A DNA stretch of 56,916 bases from contig JAOZPE010000019.1 in the NCBI GenBank assembly GCA_029932915.1, forward strand, positions 1 to 56,916, given 5' to 3'. Position 1 is the first letter of the stretch; each line of letters begins with the position of its first letter. The position numbers were made by a program, and so were the translations under genes. Source of the stretch: Candidatus Krumholzibacteriia bacterium (GTDB lineage Bacteria > Krumholzibacteriota > Krumholzibacteriia > JAJRXK01). The notes under the pieces were generated by a model that ran no database searches, was not told the DNA's origin, and worked only from the letters and a program-made list of their open reading frames with translations. This document shows, piece by piece, positions 1 to 8,797 of this stretch.

Positions 1-158
1 GAGACTTGCTCGGGAGGCGCCGCGACTGGCGTCGTCGCGTCGGGCGTCGCACCGGCGACACCCCCCGGAGCAAGCGTGCCTGCAAGCAGCCCGATGAGGA
101 CCACGAGCCGCATCAGATGCACGGACGTCAGGCTGGGTCGGGTCGATCGGTCAGGCAT
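1..158 (-). CDS. Secreted protein, N-terminal part only (runs off window start)
   Basis: Only the first ~52 residues are present; the rest lies beyond position 1. The ATG at 158 overlaps the stop codon of the upstream pgaC-like gene (stop at 153-151), so the two are translationally coupled. The reading begins MPDRSTRPSLTSVH, then a hydrophobic run rich in L, V and A (about residues 16-34) ending in GVAGA, which looks like a Sec signal peptide, followed by a Thr/Pro/Ala-rich stretch. There is no lipobox cysteine. Internal GTG (122) or ATG (113) starts would give a more compact signal peptide. The position after pgaC suggests an export or modification partner of the exopolysaccharide (a PgaA- or PgaB-like role is possible), but too little sequence is present to assign a family. 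Confidence 0.6.
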   Translation of the reverse strand, partial: MPDRSTRPSLTSVHLMRLVVLIGLLAGTLAPGGVAGATPDATTPVAAPPEQV

Positions 159-1413
159 CGCGGACCGGCGTCCACCGGGTGACGCCGCGCTCACCCCCCT
201 TCGCCAGCAGGGCGCGGGGAGTGGTCCAGGTGGTGACCACGGCCATCAACATCCAGTAGATGACCGGATACAGCACCGCCACGGCGAAATAGCGCCCGAT
301 CCGCGGATCGTAGCGCCGATCGAGAACGACCCCTGTGAGTAGTTGCAAGAGACATACCGTTCCGATCAACATGCCCCACCAATTCGGTACCGGTGAGGCC
401 CCTACCGGCGGGTATCCCACCATGTAGGAGAGCACCCAGAGCACGACCATCCAGGTGTAGGTGTAGGCCCATACGATGGACAGGGTGCTCTCGGTCAACA
501 CCGGCCACAGCCGCCGGTGCTTCCACTGCAGGACGGTGGGACCATGACGCCGCAGCACCTGGGCCAGACCCAAGGCCCAGCGGGTTCTCTGCTTCCACAG
601 TCCCTTCAGGGTGCGGGGCACCTGCATCCAGACGATGGCCCGGGGTTCGTAGCGCACGTCCCAGTGCCGCAACTGCAGCTTCCAGGTGAGGTCGATGTCT
701 TCGGTCGCCATCTCCGGACTGTACAGGCCGGCGTCGACGATGGCGTTGCGATGGAAGGCGCCGACCACACCGCTCATGGTGAGGATGCGTCCCCAGATAC
801 GCTGGGCCCGCCTCTGCAGGGAGATGATCGAGGTGAACTCGATGGCCTGCAGCTTGGCCAGGAAGGTCGTCGTGTTGGCCACCCGCGGGTTGCCGGTGAC
901 GCCTCCCACCCGGGGAGAACGGAAGTGGGGGACCACCGCCCGCAGCAGGCCGCGATCGGGGACCGCGTCGGCGTCCATGACCACCAGGATCTCTCCACGG
1001 GCCACGCGCACGGCATCGTTGAGGGCCATGGCCTTGCCCTCGTTGTGCAGCTTGCGCACCAGCCGTACGCGCCCTTCCCGAACCAGCGGCATCACCTTCT
1101 CGAGGGTGCCATCGGTGCTGCAGTCGTCGATGACCACCACCTCGAAGTCGGGGTAGTCGACGGCGAGCATTCCCTCCAGGCTGGCCCGGATGTGTTCTTC
1201 CTCGTTGTAGGCCGGCACGAGGAAACTCACCGAGGGGAACTCCTGGAGTTCGTAGAAGCTCTCGTCCACCTTGTGCTCGCGCCGCAGGAAATAGATGCTG
1301 CTGGTGAACACCCACATCAGGCTGGTCACGATGGGATACCAGGCGAAGAAGATGAGGGCGACCAGGTAGACCCAACTCGACTGGACGGCGACGAGGATGG
1401 AGAGGAGGTTCAT
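151..1413 (-). CDS. pgaC: PgaC-like processive family 2 glycosyltransferase
   Basis: 420 residues, an inner-membrane glycosyltransferase likely polymerising beta-1,6-GlcNAc (PNAG) from UDP-GlcNAc. An N-terminal membrane segment (about 12-40) contains the AWYPIVTSLMW-type stretch typical of PgaC, ending in the charged LRREHK. The GT2 domain follows: VPAYNEEEH (67-74), DDCSTDGT (96-103), the DxD-type MDADA (146-150), TED (238-240) and the processive-synthase motif QRTRW (275-279). Several C-terminal membrane segments form the exit channel. A longer in-frame extension exists upstream, but the ATG at 1413 overlaps the pgaD-like stop as ATGA and the family similarity starts there, so I chose it. 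PNAG versus another beta-glycan (hyaluronan- or cellulose-like) cannot be decided from sequence alone; PgaC is favoured by the N-terminal segment and the small membrane partner. Confidence 0.8.
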   Translation of the reverse strand: MNLLSILVAVQSSWVYLVALIFFAWYPIVTSLMWVFTSSIYFLRREHKVDESFYELQEFPSVSFLVPAYNEEEHIRASLEGMLAVDYPDFEVVVIDDCSTDGTLEKVMPLVREGRVRLVRKLHNEGKAMALNDAVRVARGEILVVMDADAVPDRGLLRAVVPHFRSPRVGGVTGNPRVANTTTFLAKLQAIEFTSIISLQRRAQRIWGRILTMSGVVGAFHRNAIVDAGLYSPEMATEDIDLTWKLQLRHWDVRYEPRAIVWMQVPRTLKGLWKQRTRWALGLAQVLRRHGPTVLQWKHRRLWPVLTESTLSIVWAYTYTWMVVLWVLSYMVGYPPVGASPVPNWWGMLIGTVCLLQLLTGVVLDRRYDPRIGRYFAVAVLYPVIYWMLMAVVTTWTTPRALLAKGGERGVTRWTPVRDA

Positions 1414-1799
1414 CGGCGGCCTCCCGGAGGCGGCGCGTCCATGGTCTCGTAGCGCTTGATGCCCTGCTCCTCGTCGATTCCGATCTCGATGTAGACGGCC
1501 TCGGTGAGGGGAGTCCCTCCGCTGTCGACGAGAGTACGGCCCAGGGTGTCGACCTTCCCGGGTGGGGTGACGGGACGCCGATCCTTGCGGCGGTTGCCGG
1601 CGCGGCGGGCGATGCGCTTGTTGTGACGGATCCACAACAGGGTGGTCAGGAACACGGCGGCCACCAGCACGAAGAGGATCACCAGAGCGGTGATCGTCTC
1701 CGGGTTGAGCCGCCGGTGACCCACCAGCCACCAGTAGTAGGCGAAGAGGATCCAGGCGAACGCTGCCAAGGTTCCCTGACCCAGTCTCCTGCGCTGCAT
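1410..1799 (-). CDS. Small two-TM membrane protein, PgaD-like
   Basis: 129 residues with two predicted membrane helices (about 10-27 and 36-57), a very basic loop after the second (RHNKRIARRAGNRRKDRR) and an acidic cytosolic tail. Size, topology and position directly before a PgaC-like synthase match PgaD, the accessory subunit that supports PNAG polymerisation and in Escherichia coli senses c-di-GMP together with PgaC. Sequence similarity to PgaD is weak by eye, so the call rests on topology and context. The start ATG at 1799 is preceded by GGGGGAAAGG, a good ribosome site; the longer in-frame extension upstream is low complexity and rejected. The stop overlaps the pgaC start by ATGA. Gene order here is D-like then C, the reverse of the enterobacterial pgaABCD operon. 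Confidence 0.55.
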   Translation of the reverse strand: MQRRRLGQGTLAAFAWILFAYYWWLVGHRRLNPETITALVILFVLVAAVFLTTLLWIRHNKRIARRAGNRRKDRRPVTPPGKVDTLGRTLVDSGGTPLTEAVYIEIGIDEEQGIKRYETMDAPPPGGRR

Positions 1800-2162
1800 C
1801 GCGCAATCCTTTCCCCCGGAAGAGGCGAGCGTTCGTGGGACGCCGTCCTCACTCCGGGGCCTGCTTCCGCTCCCGTGCCTTCCCGTCGTTCCCCGTAGGG
1901 GAAACGAAGGGATCGTCGTGCCCCGCCGCCGCGGACGGGAGACCGGCTTCCCTCCGTCGCGGCCGTTTCGGCGATGGCGAGGCACGGAAAGATGTGCAAC
2001 CCGGGGGCCAAGTGGAAGAACGCGGGTGGGGGGGCGCTTGACGCTGGCCCTCTGGGCTTCTAACCTCTAGCGGATCTTGAATTTGGAAGAATTCGGCGCG
2101 AAGGCCGTGAAAACGCGGCTGGCGGCACAACGAGGACCGATCGGGCCTTCTGGAGGAACATC
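1800..2162. other. Divergent intergenic region, pgaD-like (-) / M16 protease (+)
   Basis: 363 bp without a convincing gene. It holds a hairpin at 1887-1906 (CGTTCCCC, loop GTA, GGGGAAACG with one bulged A), which lies in the leader of the minus-strand genes and could be an operator or attenuator. On the plus strand it contains a sigma70-type promoter at 2038-2066 and a GGAGGA ribosome site before 2163. Short open frames here have no ribosome sites and no recognisable similarity. Confidence 0.6.
2038..2066 (+). promoter_or_regulatory. Promoter for M16-alaS-ABC operon
   Basis: TTGACG (2038-2043), a 17-bp spacer, then TAACCT (2061-2066). The -35 box matches consensus at 5 of 6 positions and the spacing is ideal; the -10 is weaker. 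A start near 2073 would give a leader of about 90 nt before the GTG at 2163. Confidence 0.55.
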
Positions 2163-4994
2163 GTGCAGATTTGTCATTTCATTCGCAAATCGCTGTCGCT
2201 GCTGGCGTTCTCCGTGGTCATCCTGTTGACCGCCGCCGGAGCGGCCCACAGCGGTGTCGTGGATGAGGACACCATGCCGGCCCAGCGGCTGGAGCTGCCC
2301 AACGGTCTCATCGTCGTGGTGCACGAGGACCACCGCAATCCCATCGCGGCCGTGGTCACCCACATCTCCAGCGGTTACCGCAACGAGGACCCCGGCGAGG
2401 CGGGCATCAGCCACCTGATGGAGCACATGATCCTGCGGGGCACCGTCGAGCATCCCGGCTTCGATGACATTCCCGCCCGGGTCCGCGAATTGGGCGGGAT
2501 GCTCAACGGCGCCACCGGCCTCGATCACAGCGAGACCTTCATGGTGGTTCCCTCCGACCGGGTGGAGGAGGCCCTGGGCCTGGCCCGGGAGATCTACACC
2601 GAGCCTCTCTTCGATGTGGAGGCCCTGGGTCGGGTGAAGTCGATCATCCGCGGGGAGATCGAACAGAAGCTGGAGGATCCGGTGAGCTACGCCCGCGACC
2701 TCCTCTTGCAGAAGGTGCTCTCCTCGGGAGGGGATGCGCCGGGCGACGAGGCGATGATCGAGTCGATCGAGTCGATCGGTGTCCAGCAGTTGAAGCGCTT
2801 CCATGAGGACCATTACCGGCCGGCCAACACCGTGTTGAGCGTGGCCGGTGACGTCGATGCCCAACGCATCTTCGATCGGGTCCGGGCGCTCTTCGGAGAG
2901 ATTCCCCGTGGTGAGATGCGCCGGCACGGCGGCCCCGACCTCGTCGAGCCCCAGGCCCTGCGCTTCGCGCGCCATCTCGATCGCTACGCGTCCAACGTGG
3001 TGCTGGTGGGCTTCCCGCTGCCTCCAGCGGCAAAGGGGGACCTGGCCGCCCTGCGGCTGGTGGGGGCCATCGTGGTCGACGGACAGGCCTCGCGTCTGCG
3101 CCTGCCCCTGATGGTCCAGCACTACTGGGTCCACCGCATGGACACGACGGTGGCGCCGTTCGACGGAATGGGTCTCTTCGAGTTGAGCATCGTCGCCGAC
3201 GACAAGTTCGAGGATCAGGCGCTGCGCGAGTTCTTCGTCCAGCTCGACCATATCCGCCGTTACGGCGTGCGCCCCATGGAACTGGAGAACGCGCGGGCCT
3301 TCCTGGCCACGCGCCGCCGTCATCTCCAACAGGACGTCCTGGCGACGGCGCGCCGGCAGGCGCGGATCGATCGTCTCGAGAAGAAGGACATCCTCTCGCA
3401 GGAGGCAGCCGAGGCACAGGTCACGCAGGCCGATCTGCAGCGGGTGATCGAGCGCTGGTTGGGCATTCCCCGCGCCACGGTCGTCGAGTTGCTGGATGGA
3501 CCGTCGATGAATGCCCGGCCCTTCTACGCCCGCATCGGGGCGAAGGAGATGCAGGGACACCTGGAAGGGGCCGTTCTCGCCGGAGCGGAGAAGAGCGGTT
3601 TGCCTCCGGCTCCGTCTCCTCCGCCGTCGTGGTACTCGCGTCTGGAACTGGCCGGATGGGCGCGGGTCATGGAGGAGACGACGGTGGGCGAAGGGGGAGT
3701 CGAGCGCTTCGAGTACCCCAACGGCGCGGTCCTGCTGGTGCGCGAGGTTCCCGGCGCGGCCACCGCCCAGATGCAGGTGTGGTTCCGCGGAGGACGCATC
3801 ACCGAACTGCCCAATTCCAGCGGTGGAACGGCCTTGATGCAGAGCCTGATGGTACGGCACACCTTCACCCGCCGGCCGGACGACATGGCCCGCGAACTGG
3901 ATGCCCTGGGTTCGGAGCTGAAGATCCTGCGTACGCTCGACGCCTTCGGCTTCTCGATGGAGACGCTGCCGGCCGACGCGCCGTATGCCTTCGATGTCCT
4001 CTACGACATCGTGGCCAATCCACAGTTCGAGAGCAGCGATCTGGCGTGGAAGATCAAATTGCAGATCCAGCGGCTTCACCAGGGCACGGGCAATCTCCAT
4101 CGCCTCAGCGGTGAGTTGTTGAGAGCCGCGGCCTGGGGGGATCATCCCTACGGTCTGCCCGATCAGGGTATCGAGAAGGTGCTCAGGGGATTCAACCCCT
4201 CGCGCATGGCCGACATGCACACGGAGCTGTGCAACCCGCGCAATGCGGTGATCGTGGTCACCGGAGCGGTGAACGCCGAGCTGTTCCACGAATTCCTCGA
4301 TCTCTACATGAAGCAGTGGACCGATATCAGCGATCTGTATCCCGCCGGCGCTGAGGCCTTCTTCAGAAGCGATCTCATCGATCCCCTGCCTCCGGTGGAG
4401 GACGGGTCGGTCAAGGAGGTGTACCGGAGCAGTCCGGTGGCCGCAGTCCAGGTCGGTGTGGCCGCAGGGGGGACGCGCGATCCCGACCGTCTCGAGCAGG
4501 ATCTGCTCGAAGCCTGGCTCAACGCCTCCGGCGGTCCCCTGCAGGAGGCGATGATGGCCGAGGATTCGGTCTACCGCGTGGCGGTAGGACATCAGGGAGG
4601 GGTTCTCGGCGGACTGCTCTGCGCCTACGCCGCCTGTCCGGCGGACGATCTGCCCGCGGTGGAGAAGAGGCTGGTGAACGCCCTCGGTGAAGCGGCGGTC
4701 CAACCCCCGTCGGAGGAACGCCTCACTTCGGTGGTCCGCCGCTGGTCCACGGGTTTCTTCCTGGAGAGGCAGAGTGGGGAGGAGCTGGCGCGCTTCCTGG
4801 CCGAACGGGAGATCGCAGGTCTTCCGCCCCAGACCCTCCACGAACACGTCCAGCAGATGGAGGCCTGCTCGGCCGAAGGGCTCGCCACCGTGGCCCGCAG
4901 GATCCTGCGGGACGAGCCGCACGCGATCGGAAGGGTCAACGGCGGACATGAGAACAAGGACGGCGGACATGAGAACAAGGACGGCGAACAGTGA
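2163..4994 (+). CDS. Secreted M16-family zinc metallopeptidase (two-domain)
   Basis: 943 residues. A signal peptide (about 1-30: basic IRKS, hydrophobic core, AAHSG) sends it to the periplasm. The M16 (pitrilysin/insulinase-type) catalytic domain carries the inverted zinc motif HLMEH (H84, E87, H88) and the expected third ligand E165 exactly 76 residues after H88. A second M16-like half follows from about residue 510 (RFEYPNGAVLLVREVPGA) and lacks the zinc motif, as in the usual active/inactive pairs. It probably degrades peptides or processes envelope proteins. The start is GTG at 2163 behind GGAGGA. The C-terminus ends in a perfect heptapeptide duplication (GGHENKD twice). The stop overlaps the alaS start as GTGA, so both are in one operon. 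Confidence 0.9.
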   Translation: MQICHFIRKSLSLLAFSVVILLTAAGAAHSGVVDEDTMPAQRLELPNGLIVVVHEDHRNPIAAVVTHISSGYRNEDPGEAGISHLMEHMILRGTVEHPGFDDIPARVRELGGMLNGATGLDHSETFMVVPSDRVEEALGLAREIYTEPLFDVEALGRVKSIIRGEIEQKLEDPVSYARDLLLQKVLSSGGDAPGDEAMIESIESIGVQQLKRFHEDHYRPANTVLSVAGDVDAQRIFDRVRALFGEIPRGEMRRHGGPDLVEPQALRFARHLDRYASNVVLVGFPLPPAAKGDLAALRLVGAIVVDGQASRLRLPLMVQHYWVHRMDTTVAPFDGMGLFELSIVADDKFEDQALREFFVQLDHIRRYGVRPMELENARAFLATRRRHLQQDVLATARRQARIDRLEKKDILSQEAAEAQVTQADLQRVIERWLGIPRATVVELLDGPSMNARPFYARIGAKEMQGHLEGAVLAGAEKSGLPPAPSPPPSWYSRLELAGWARVMEETTVGEGGVERFEYPNGAVLLVREVPGAATAQMQVWFRGGRITELPNSSGGTALMQSLMVRHTFTRRPDDMARELDALGSELKILRTLDAFGFSMETLPADAPYAFDVLYDIVANPQFESSDLAWKIKLQIQRLHQGTGNLHRLSGELLRAAAWGDHPYGLPDQGIEKVLRGFNPSRMADMHTELCNPRNAVIVVTGAVNAELFHEFLDLYMKQWTDISDLYPAGAEAFFRSDLIDPLPPVEDGSVKEVYRSSPVAAVQVGVAAGGTRDPDRLEQDLLEAWLNASGGPLQEAMMAEDSVYRVAVGHQGGVLGGLLCAYAACPADDLPAVEKRLVNALGEAAVQPPSEERLTSVVRRWSTGFFLERQSGEELARFLAEREIAGLPPQTLHEHVQQMEACSAEGLATVARRILRDEPHAIGRVNGGHENKDGGHENKDGEQ
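4941..4982 (+). repeat. Perfect 21-bp tandem duplication at the 3' end of the M16 gene
   Basis: Two identical 21-bp units (4941-4961 and 4962-4982) encode GGHENKD twice, just before the stop. Each unit ends in AAGGAC. The AAGGA of the second copy (4977-4981) sits 9 nt before the GTG start of alaS and is its only ribosome-site candidate, so the duplication may set alaS translation. Confidence 0.95.
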
Positions 4995-7759
4995 CCCGAC
5001 CCACCAGCAGCAACGAGATCCGCCGTGCCTTCCTCGATTTCTTCCGCCAGAAGGATCACACCTTCGTTCCCAGCAGCAGCCTCATTCCCGAGGATGATCC
5101 CACCCTCCTGTTCACCAATGCGGGGATGAACCAGTTCAAGCCGGTGTTGCTCGGCGCGGAGAAGCGTCCCTACGTGCGCGCGGTGAACAGCCAGAAGTGC
5201 ATGCGGGTGAGCGGCAAGCACAACGACCTGGAGGCAGTCGGCCGCGACGGCCGTCATCACACCTTCTTCGAGATGCTCGGGAACTGGTCGTTCGGCGACT
5301 ACTACAAGCGCGAGGCCATCGTCTGGGCCTGGGAATTCCTCACCGAACGGATGGGCCTGGACGCCGGGAAGATGCTGGTGAGCGTCTACAAGGACGACGA
5401 CGAGAGCTACGGGATCTGGAAGGACGAGGTCGGCATTCCCCCCGAGCGCATCCACCGTCTCGGCGACATCTCCAAGGGGGATGAGGAGAACTTCTGGAGC
5501 ATGGGCGAGACCGGTCCCTGTGGCCCGTGCACGGAGATCCACTACGACCAGGGCGAGGAAGTGGCCCGAGGCGACGATCGCCCCCTGGGCGAGAACGAGA
5601 GCGATCGCTACCTGGAGATCTGGAACCTCGTGTTCATCCAGTACGACCGCGACGAGAAGGGCGAGCTGAAGCCGCTTCCCCTGCGCAGCGTCGACACCGG
5701 CATGGGACTGGAGCGCCTGGTGGCCCTGGTGAACGGGGTCACCTCCAACTACGAGACCGATCTCTTCGCTCCGATCATCGAGTGGGTGGCCGAACGGTCG
5801 CAACGGAGCATCGACGACGAGGACGACCGGGTGAGCATGCAGGTGATCGCCGACCACGTGCGCGCGCTGACCTTCGCCGTCGCCGACGGAGGACGCCCGG
5901 GCAACGACGGCCGCGGTTACGTGCTGCGGCGCATCCTGCGGCGGGCGGCCCGGCACGGCCGGCGTCTGGGATTCACCGAGCCCTTCCTGTATCAGGCGGC
6001 CCAGCGGGTCATCGAGATGATGGGCGATCACTACCGCGAGCTCGTCGACGCCCGCGAGCACATCACCCGGGTCATCCGCACCGAGGAGGAGCGTTTCAAC
6101 CAGACCCTCGACCGCGGCCTGATCCTCTTCGAGGAAGCGGCGGCGCGCGCCAAGGAGCGCTTCGATCGTGAGGGCGGCCCAGGCGCTGCGGAAACGAGGC
6201 GTGGACAGGGCGCCACCGAGGATGCGACCAGTGCCTCCGCCGGCGGGGGAGACGATCGTCCCGCCATCTCCGGCGAGGATGCGTTCAAGCTGCACGACAC
6301 CTACGGCTTCCCCCTGGACCTGACGCAGGTCATGGCCGAGGAGAAGGGCATGACCGTCGACGTCGCGGGCTTCGAGAAGGCCATGGAGCAGCAACGGGCC
6401 CGGGCCCGCTCGGCCAGCCGCTTCGAGACCACCGAGCGGGGAGAGGCGTGGACATGGCTGGACGGCGAACCCGGAGCCGAACGCGCCGCGGCGCGTTTCG
6501 TGGGCTATGAGGTCCTCCAGACCGAGTGTCGTCTGTTGGGCTTCCGCCGCGTCGATGATGACACATGGGAAGTGGTGATCGATCCGACGCCCTTCTACGC
6601 CGAGAGCGGAGGTCAGGTGGGCGACACCGGAGTGATCGAGGGCGAGGGCCTGAAGCTGCAGGTGCTCGACACCCAGACCTCCTCGGCGGGCAACGTGTGT
6701 CGCGTGCGGGTGCTCGAGGGTGGCCTCGACCGGGGGGAATGGGCCGGGAAGGTCCTGCGGGCAAGGGTGGACGAGGAGCGGCGCCGGGCGATCATGCGCA
6801 ACCACACCGCCACCCATCTGTTGCACAGCGCTCTGCGGCGCCACCTGAGCGAGGAAGCCACCCAGGCCGGATCGCTGGTCTCACCCGAGCACCTTCGCTT
6901 CGACTTCCACCATGACGGGGCCCTGGGCCGCGAGTTGCTCGATGCCATCGAGCGCGAGGTGAACGAGCGGATCCTCCAGGACCTGCCGGTGGTCAAGCAC
7001 GTCGACGTGCCCATCGACGAGGCCCGCAAGATGGGAGCCATCGCCATCTTCGGCGAGAAGTACGGCGAGCGGGTGCGGGTGGTGCAGGTGGATGACTACT
7101 CGGTGGAGTTCTGCGGAGGAACCCACTGCGACCATACCGGCGAGATCCAGTTGGTGAAGGTCACCGGCGAGAGCGCGGTCGCGGCCGGAGTGAGGCGCAT
7201 CGAAGCCATCACCGGCGCCGCCGCGGTGGAGAGTTTCGCCCACGACCGCGACATCGTCCTGGCGCTCGGCGAGGAACTCTCCAGCCGGCCCGATGAACTT
7301 CTCGAACGGGTGCGGACCCTCCGCACCGAACTCAAGCAACTTCAGCACGAACTCGATCGCGCGCGGCGCGAACAGGCAGGCGGTCAGGCCGATGGCCTGC
7401 TGCAGCACGCGGTCGAGATCGATGGAATGCGCGTGATCGCGGCCCAGGTGGAGGTGTCCGGCCGTGAGGCATTGCTGGAGATGGGCGATCGTCTGCGCGA
7501 GAAGCTCGGAAGCGGGGCTGCGGTCCTGGCGGCCGAGCTCGACGGCAAGGTGGCGTTCATCGCGGTGGTCACCGACGATCTCATCGCCCAGAGGGGCCTG
7601 AAGGCCGGCGATCTGGTGAAGAAGGTCGCGGCCATCGCCGGCGGCGGCGGTGGTGGACGTCCCCATCTGGCCCAGGCCGGGGGCAAGGACCCGGCCAAGA
7701 TCCCCGAAGCGGTGGCCGCGGTGGCGGGCATCGTCGAGGAACTCGCCTCCCGGAACTAG
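4991..7759 (+). CDS. alaS: Alanyl-tRNA synthetase
   Basis: 922 residues, cytoplasmic; charges tRNA-Ala with alanine. The N-terminal aminoacylation domain shows the class II features FTNAGMNQFK and FFEMLGNWSFGDYYK and the motif-3 region TGMGLERL. The editing domain carries its zinc/catalytic motifs NHTATHLLH (N604-H612) and CGGTHC (about 708-713), so serine/glycine proofreading should be intact. The C-Ala domain has the Gly-rich run GGGGGGRPHLAQAGG near the end. A low-complexity insertion (about 394-420, Ala/Gly/Thr/Asp-rich) lies between the core and the DTYGFP segment and is longer than usual. The start is GTG, overlapping the protease stop by 4 nt, with AAGGA 9 nt upstream. It is in the same operon as the M16 protease and probably the ABC exporter. 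Confidence 0.98.
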   Translation: MTRPTSSNEIRRAFLDFFRQKDHTFVPSSSLIPEDDPTLLFTNAGMNQFKPVLLGAEKRPYVRAVNSQKCMRVSGKHNDLEAVGRDGRHHTFFEMLGNWSFGDYYKREAIVWAWEFLTERMGLDAGKMLVSVYKDDDESYGIWKDEVGIPPERIHRLGDISKGDEENFWSMGETGPCGPCTEIHYDQGEEVARGDDRPLGENESDRYLEIWNLVFIQYDRDEKGELKPLPLRSVDTGMGLERLVALVNGVTSNYETDLFAPIIEWVAERSQRSIDDEDDRVSMQVIADHVRALTFAVADGGRPGNDGRGYVLRRILRRAARHGRRLGFTEPFLYQAAQRVIEMMGDHYRELVDAREHITRVIRTEEERFNQTLDRGLILFEEAAARAKERFDREGGPGAAETRRGQGATEDATSASAGGGDDRPAISGEDAFKLHDTYGFPLDLTQVMAEEKGMTVDVAGFEKAMEQQRARARSASRFETTERGEAWTWLDGEPGAERAAARFVGYEVLQTECRLLGFRRVDDDTWEVVIDPTPFYAESGGQVGDTGVIEGEGLKLQVLDTQTSSAGNVCRVRVLEGGLDRGEWAGKVLRARVDEERRRAIMRNHTATHLLHSALRRHLSEEATQAGSLVSPEHLRFDFHHDGALGRELLDAIEREVNERILQDLPVVKHVDVPIDEARKMGAIAIFGEKYGERVRVVQVDDYSVEFCGGTHCDHTGEIQLVKVTGESAVAAGVRRIEAITGAAAVESFAHDRDIVLALGEELSSRPDELLERVRTLRTELKQLQHELDRARREQAGGQADGLLQHAVEIDGMRVIAAQVEVSGREALLEMGDRLREKLGSGAAVLAAELDGKVAFIAVVTDDLIAQRGLKAGDLVKKVAAIAGGGGGGRPHLAQAGGKDPAKIPEAVAAVAGIVEELASRN

Positions 7760-7783
7760 GGATACGCTCCCTGGAGGACTTTC

Positions 7784-8797
7784 ATGGACCCGATTCTGCA
7801 ACTGCGCGGTGTCCGGCGCAGCTTCGGGCGTATCCAGGCGGTCGACGGCGTCGATCTCGATGTGCCGCGGGGGTCGATCTACGGCATCCTCGGTCCCAAC
7901 GGCGCGGGCAAGACCACGACCATACGGATGATCCTGAACATCTACACGCCCGACGAGGGGGAGATCCTCTTCGACGGGCGCCGGCTCGACCGGCGCGCGA
8001 CCGACCGCATCGGCTACCTGCCCGAGGAACGGGGGCTCTACAAGCGCCTGAAGGTCGGCGAGCATCTCGAGTACATGGCCCGGCTGAAGGGAGTGCCGGC
8101 CGGTGAGGCCCGCCGGCGGGTGGGGCAATGGCTCGAACGTTTCGAACTCGCCGACCGTGCCATGGCCAAGACGAACGAGCTGTCCAAGGGGATGCAGCAG
8201 AAGGTGCAGTTCATCGGAGCGATCATCGCCGAGCCGGAAGTGGTGGTGCTCGACGAACCGTTCAGTGGACTCGATCCGATCAACGTGGAGCTCCTGCGGG
8301 AGATCATCGCCGAGATCCAGGACAGCGGCCGGACCGTCCTCTTCTCCACCCACGTGATGGAGCAGGCCGAGCAGATCTGCGACCACATCTTCCTGATCCA
8401 TCAAGGCCGCAAGGTCCTCGACGGAAGGCTCGATGAGATCGTCCAGGACTATCCCGTCGACAAGGTCCGTCTCGTCGGCGACTTCCAGGAGTCTGCGTTG
8501 CGCGCTCTTCCCCACGTCACCACGGTGCGGCGGGACGGCAACGAATGGAAGGTGTGGCTGGACGAGGAGGGCTCGCCCCAGCAGCTGCTCACCGAGTTGG
8601 TGAAGCTGGGCCGGGTCGATCTCTTCTCCGCTTCCCGTCCTCCCCTCAGTGAGATCTTCATCCGCGAGGTCAAGGGAAGCGGAGCCGCTTCTCCGCCGGC
8701 CGGGATGTCCGGCGGAGGGCCGGACGGTGCCGGTGGGGGACGGATGGAAACGACGGAATCCACTTCTTCCATCGGGCGAGAGGGAGGGATGCGATGA
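7784..8797 (+). CDS. ABC exporter ATP-binding protein (NatA/YhaQ-like)
   Basis: 337 residues. The nucleotide-binding domain has Walker A GPNGAGKT (37-44), signature LSKGMQQ (133-139), Walker B VVVLDEP (153-159) and switch His190. The Q-loop position reads GYLPEERGLY, where Glu replaces Gln, a variant seen in the NatA/YhaQ-type subfamily. A C-terminal ~100-residue extension ends in a Gly/Pro-rich tail. It should power the membrane partner encoded directly after it. The substrate is unknown; relatives export sodium, peptides or toxic compounds. The ribosome site CTGGAGGAC precedes the ATG, 24 bp after alaS, so read-through from that operon is likely. The stop overlaps the permease start as ATGA. 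Confidence 0.93.
   Translation: MDPILQLRGVRRSFGRIQAVDGVDLDVPRGSIYGILGPNGAGKTTTIRMILNIYTPDEGEILFDGRRLDRRATDRIGYLPEERGLYKRLKVGEHLEYMARLKGVPAGEARRRVGQWLERFELADRAMAKTNELSKGMQQKVQFIGAIIAEPEVVVLDEPFSGLDPINVELLREIIAEIQDSGRTVLFSTHVMEQAEQICDHIFLIHQGRKVLDGRLDEIVQDYPVDKVRLVGDFQESALRALPHVTTVRRDGNEWKVWLDEEGSPQQLLTELVKLGRVDLFSASRPPLSEIFIREVKGSGAASPPAGMSGGGPDGAGGGRMETTESTSSIGREGGMR

Noticed and set aside
2067-4970. 967-residue minus-strand open frame
   Set aside because: It mirrors the M16 protease gene; GC-rich codon use keeps antisense frames open. It has no ribosome site, no family resemblance and repeats of H/Q/R typical of antisense readings.
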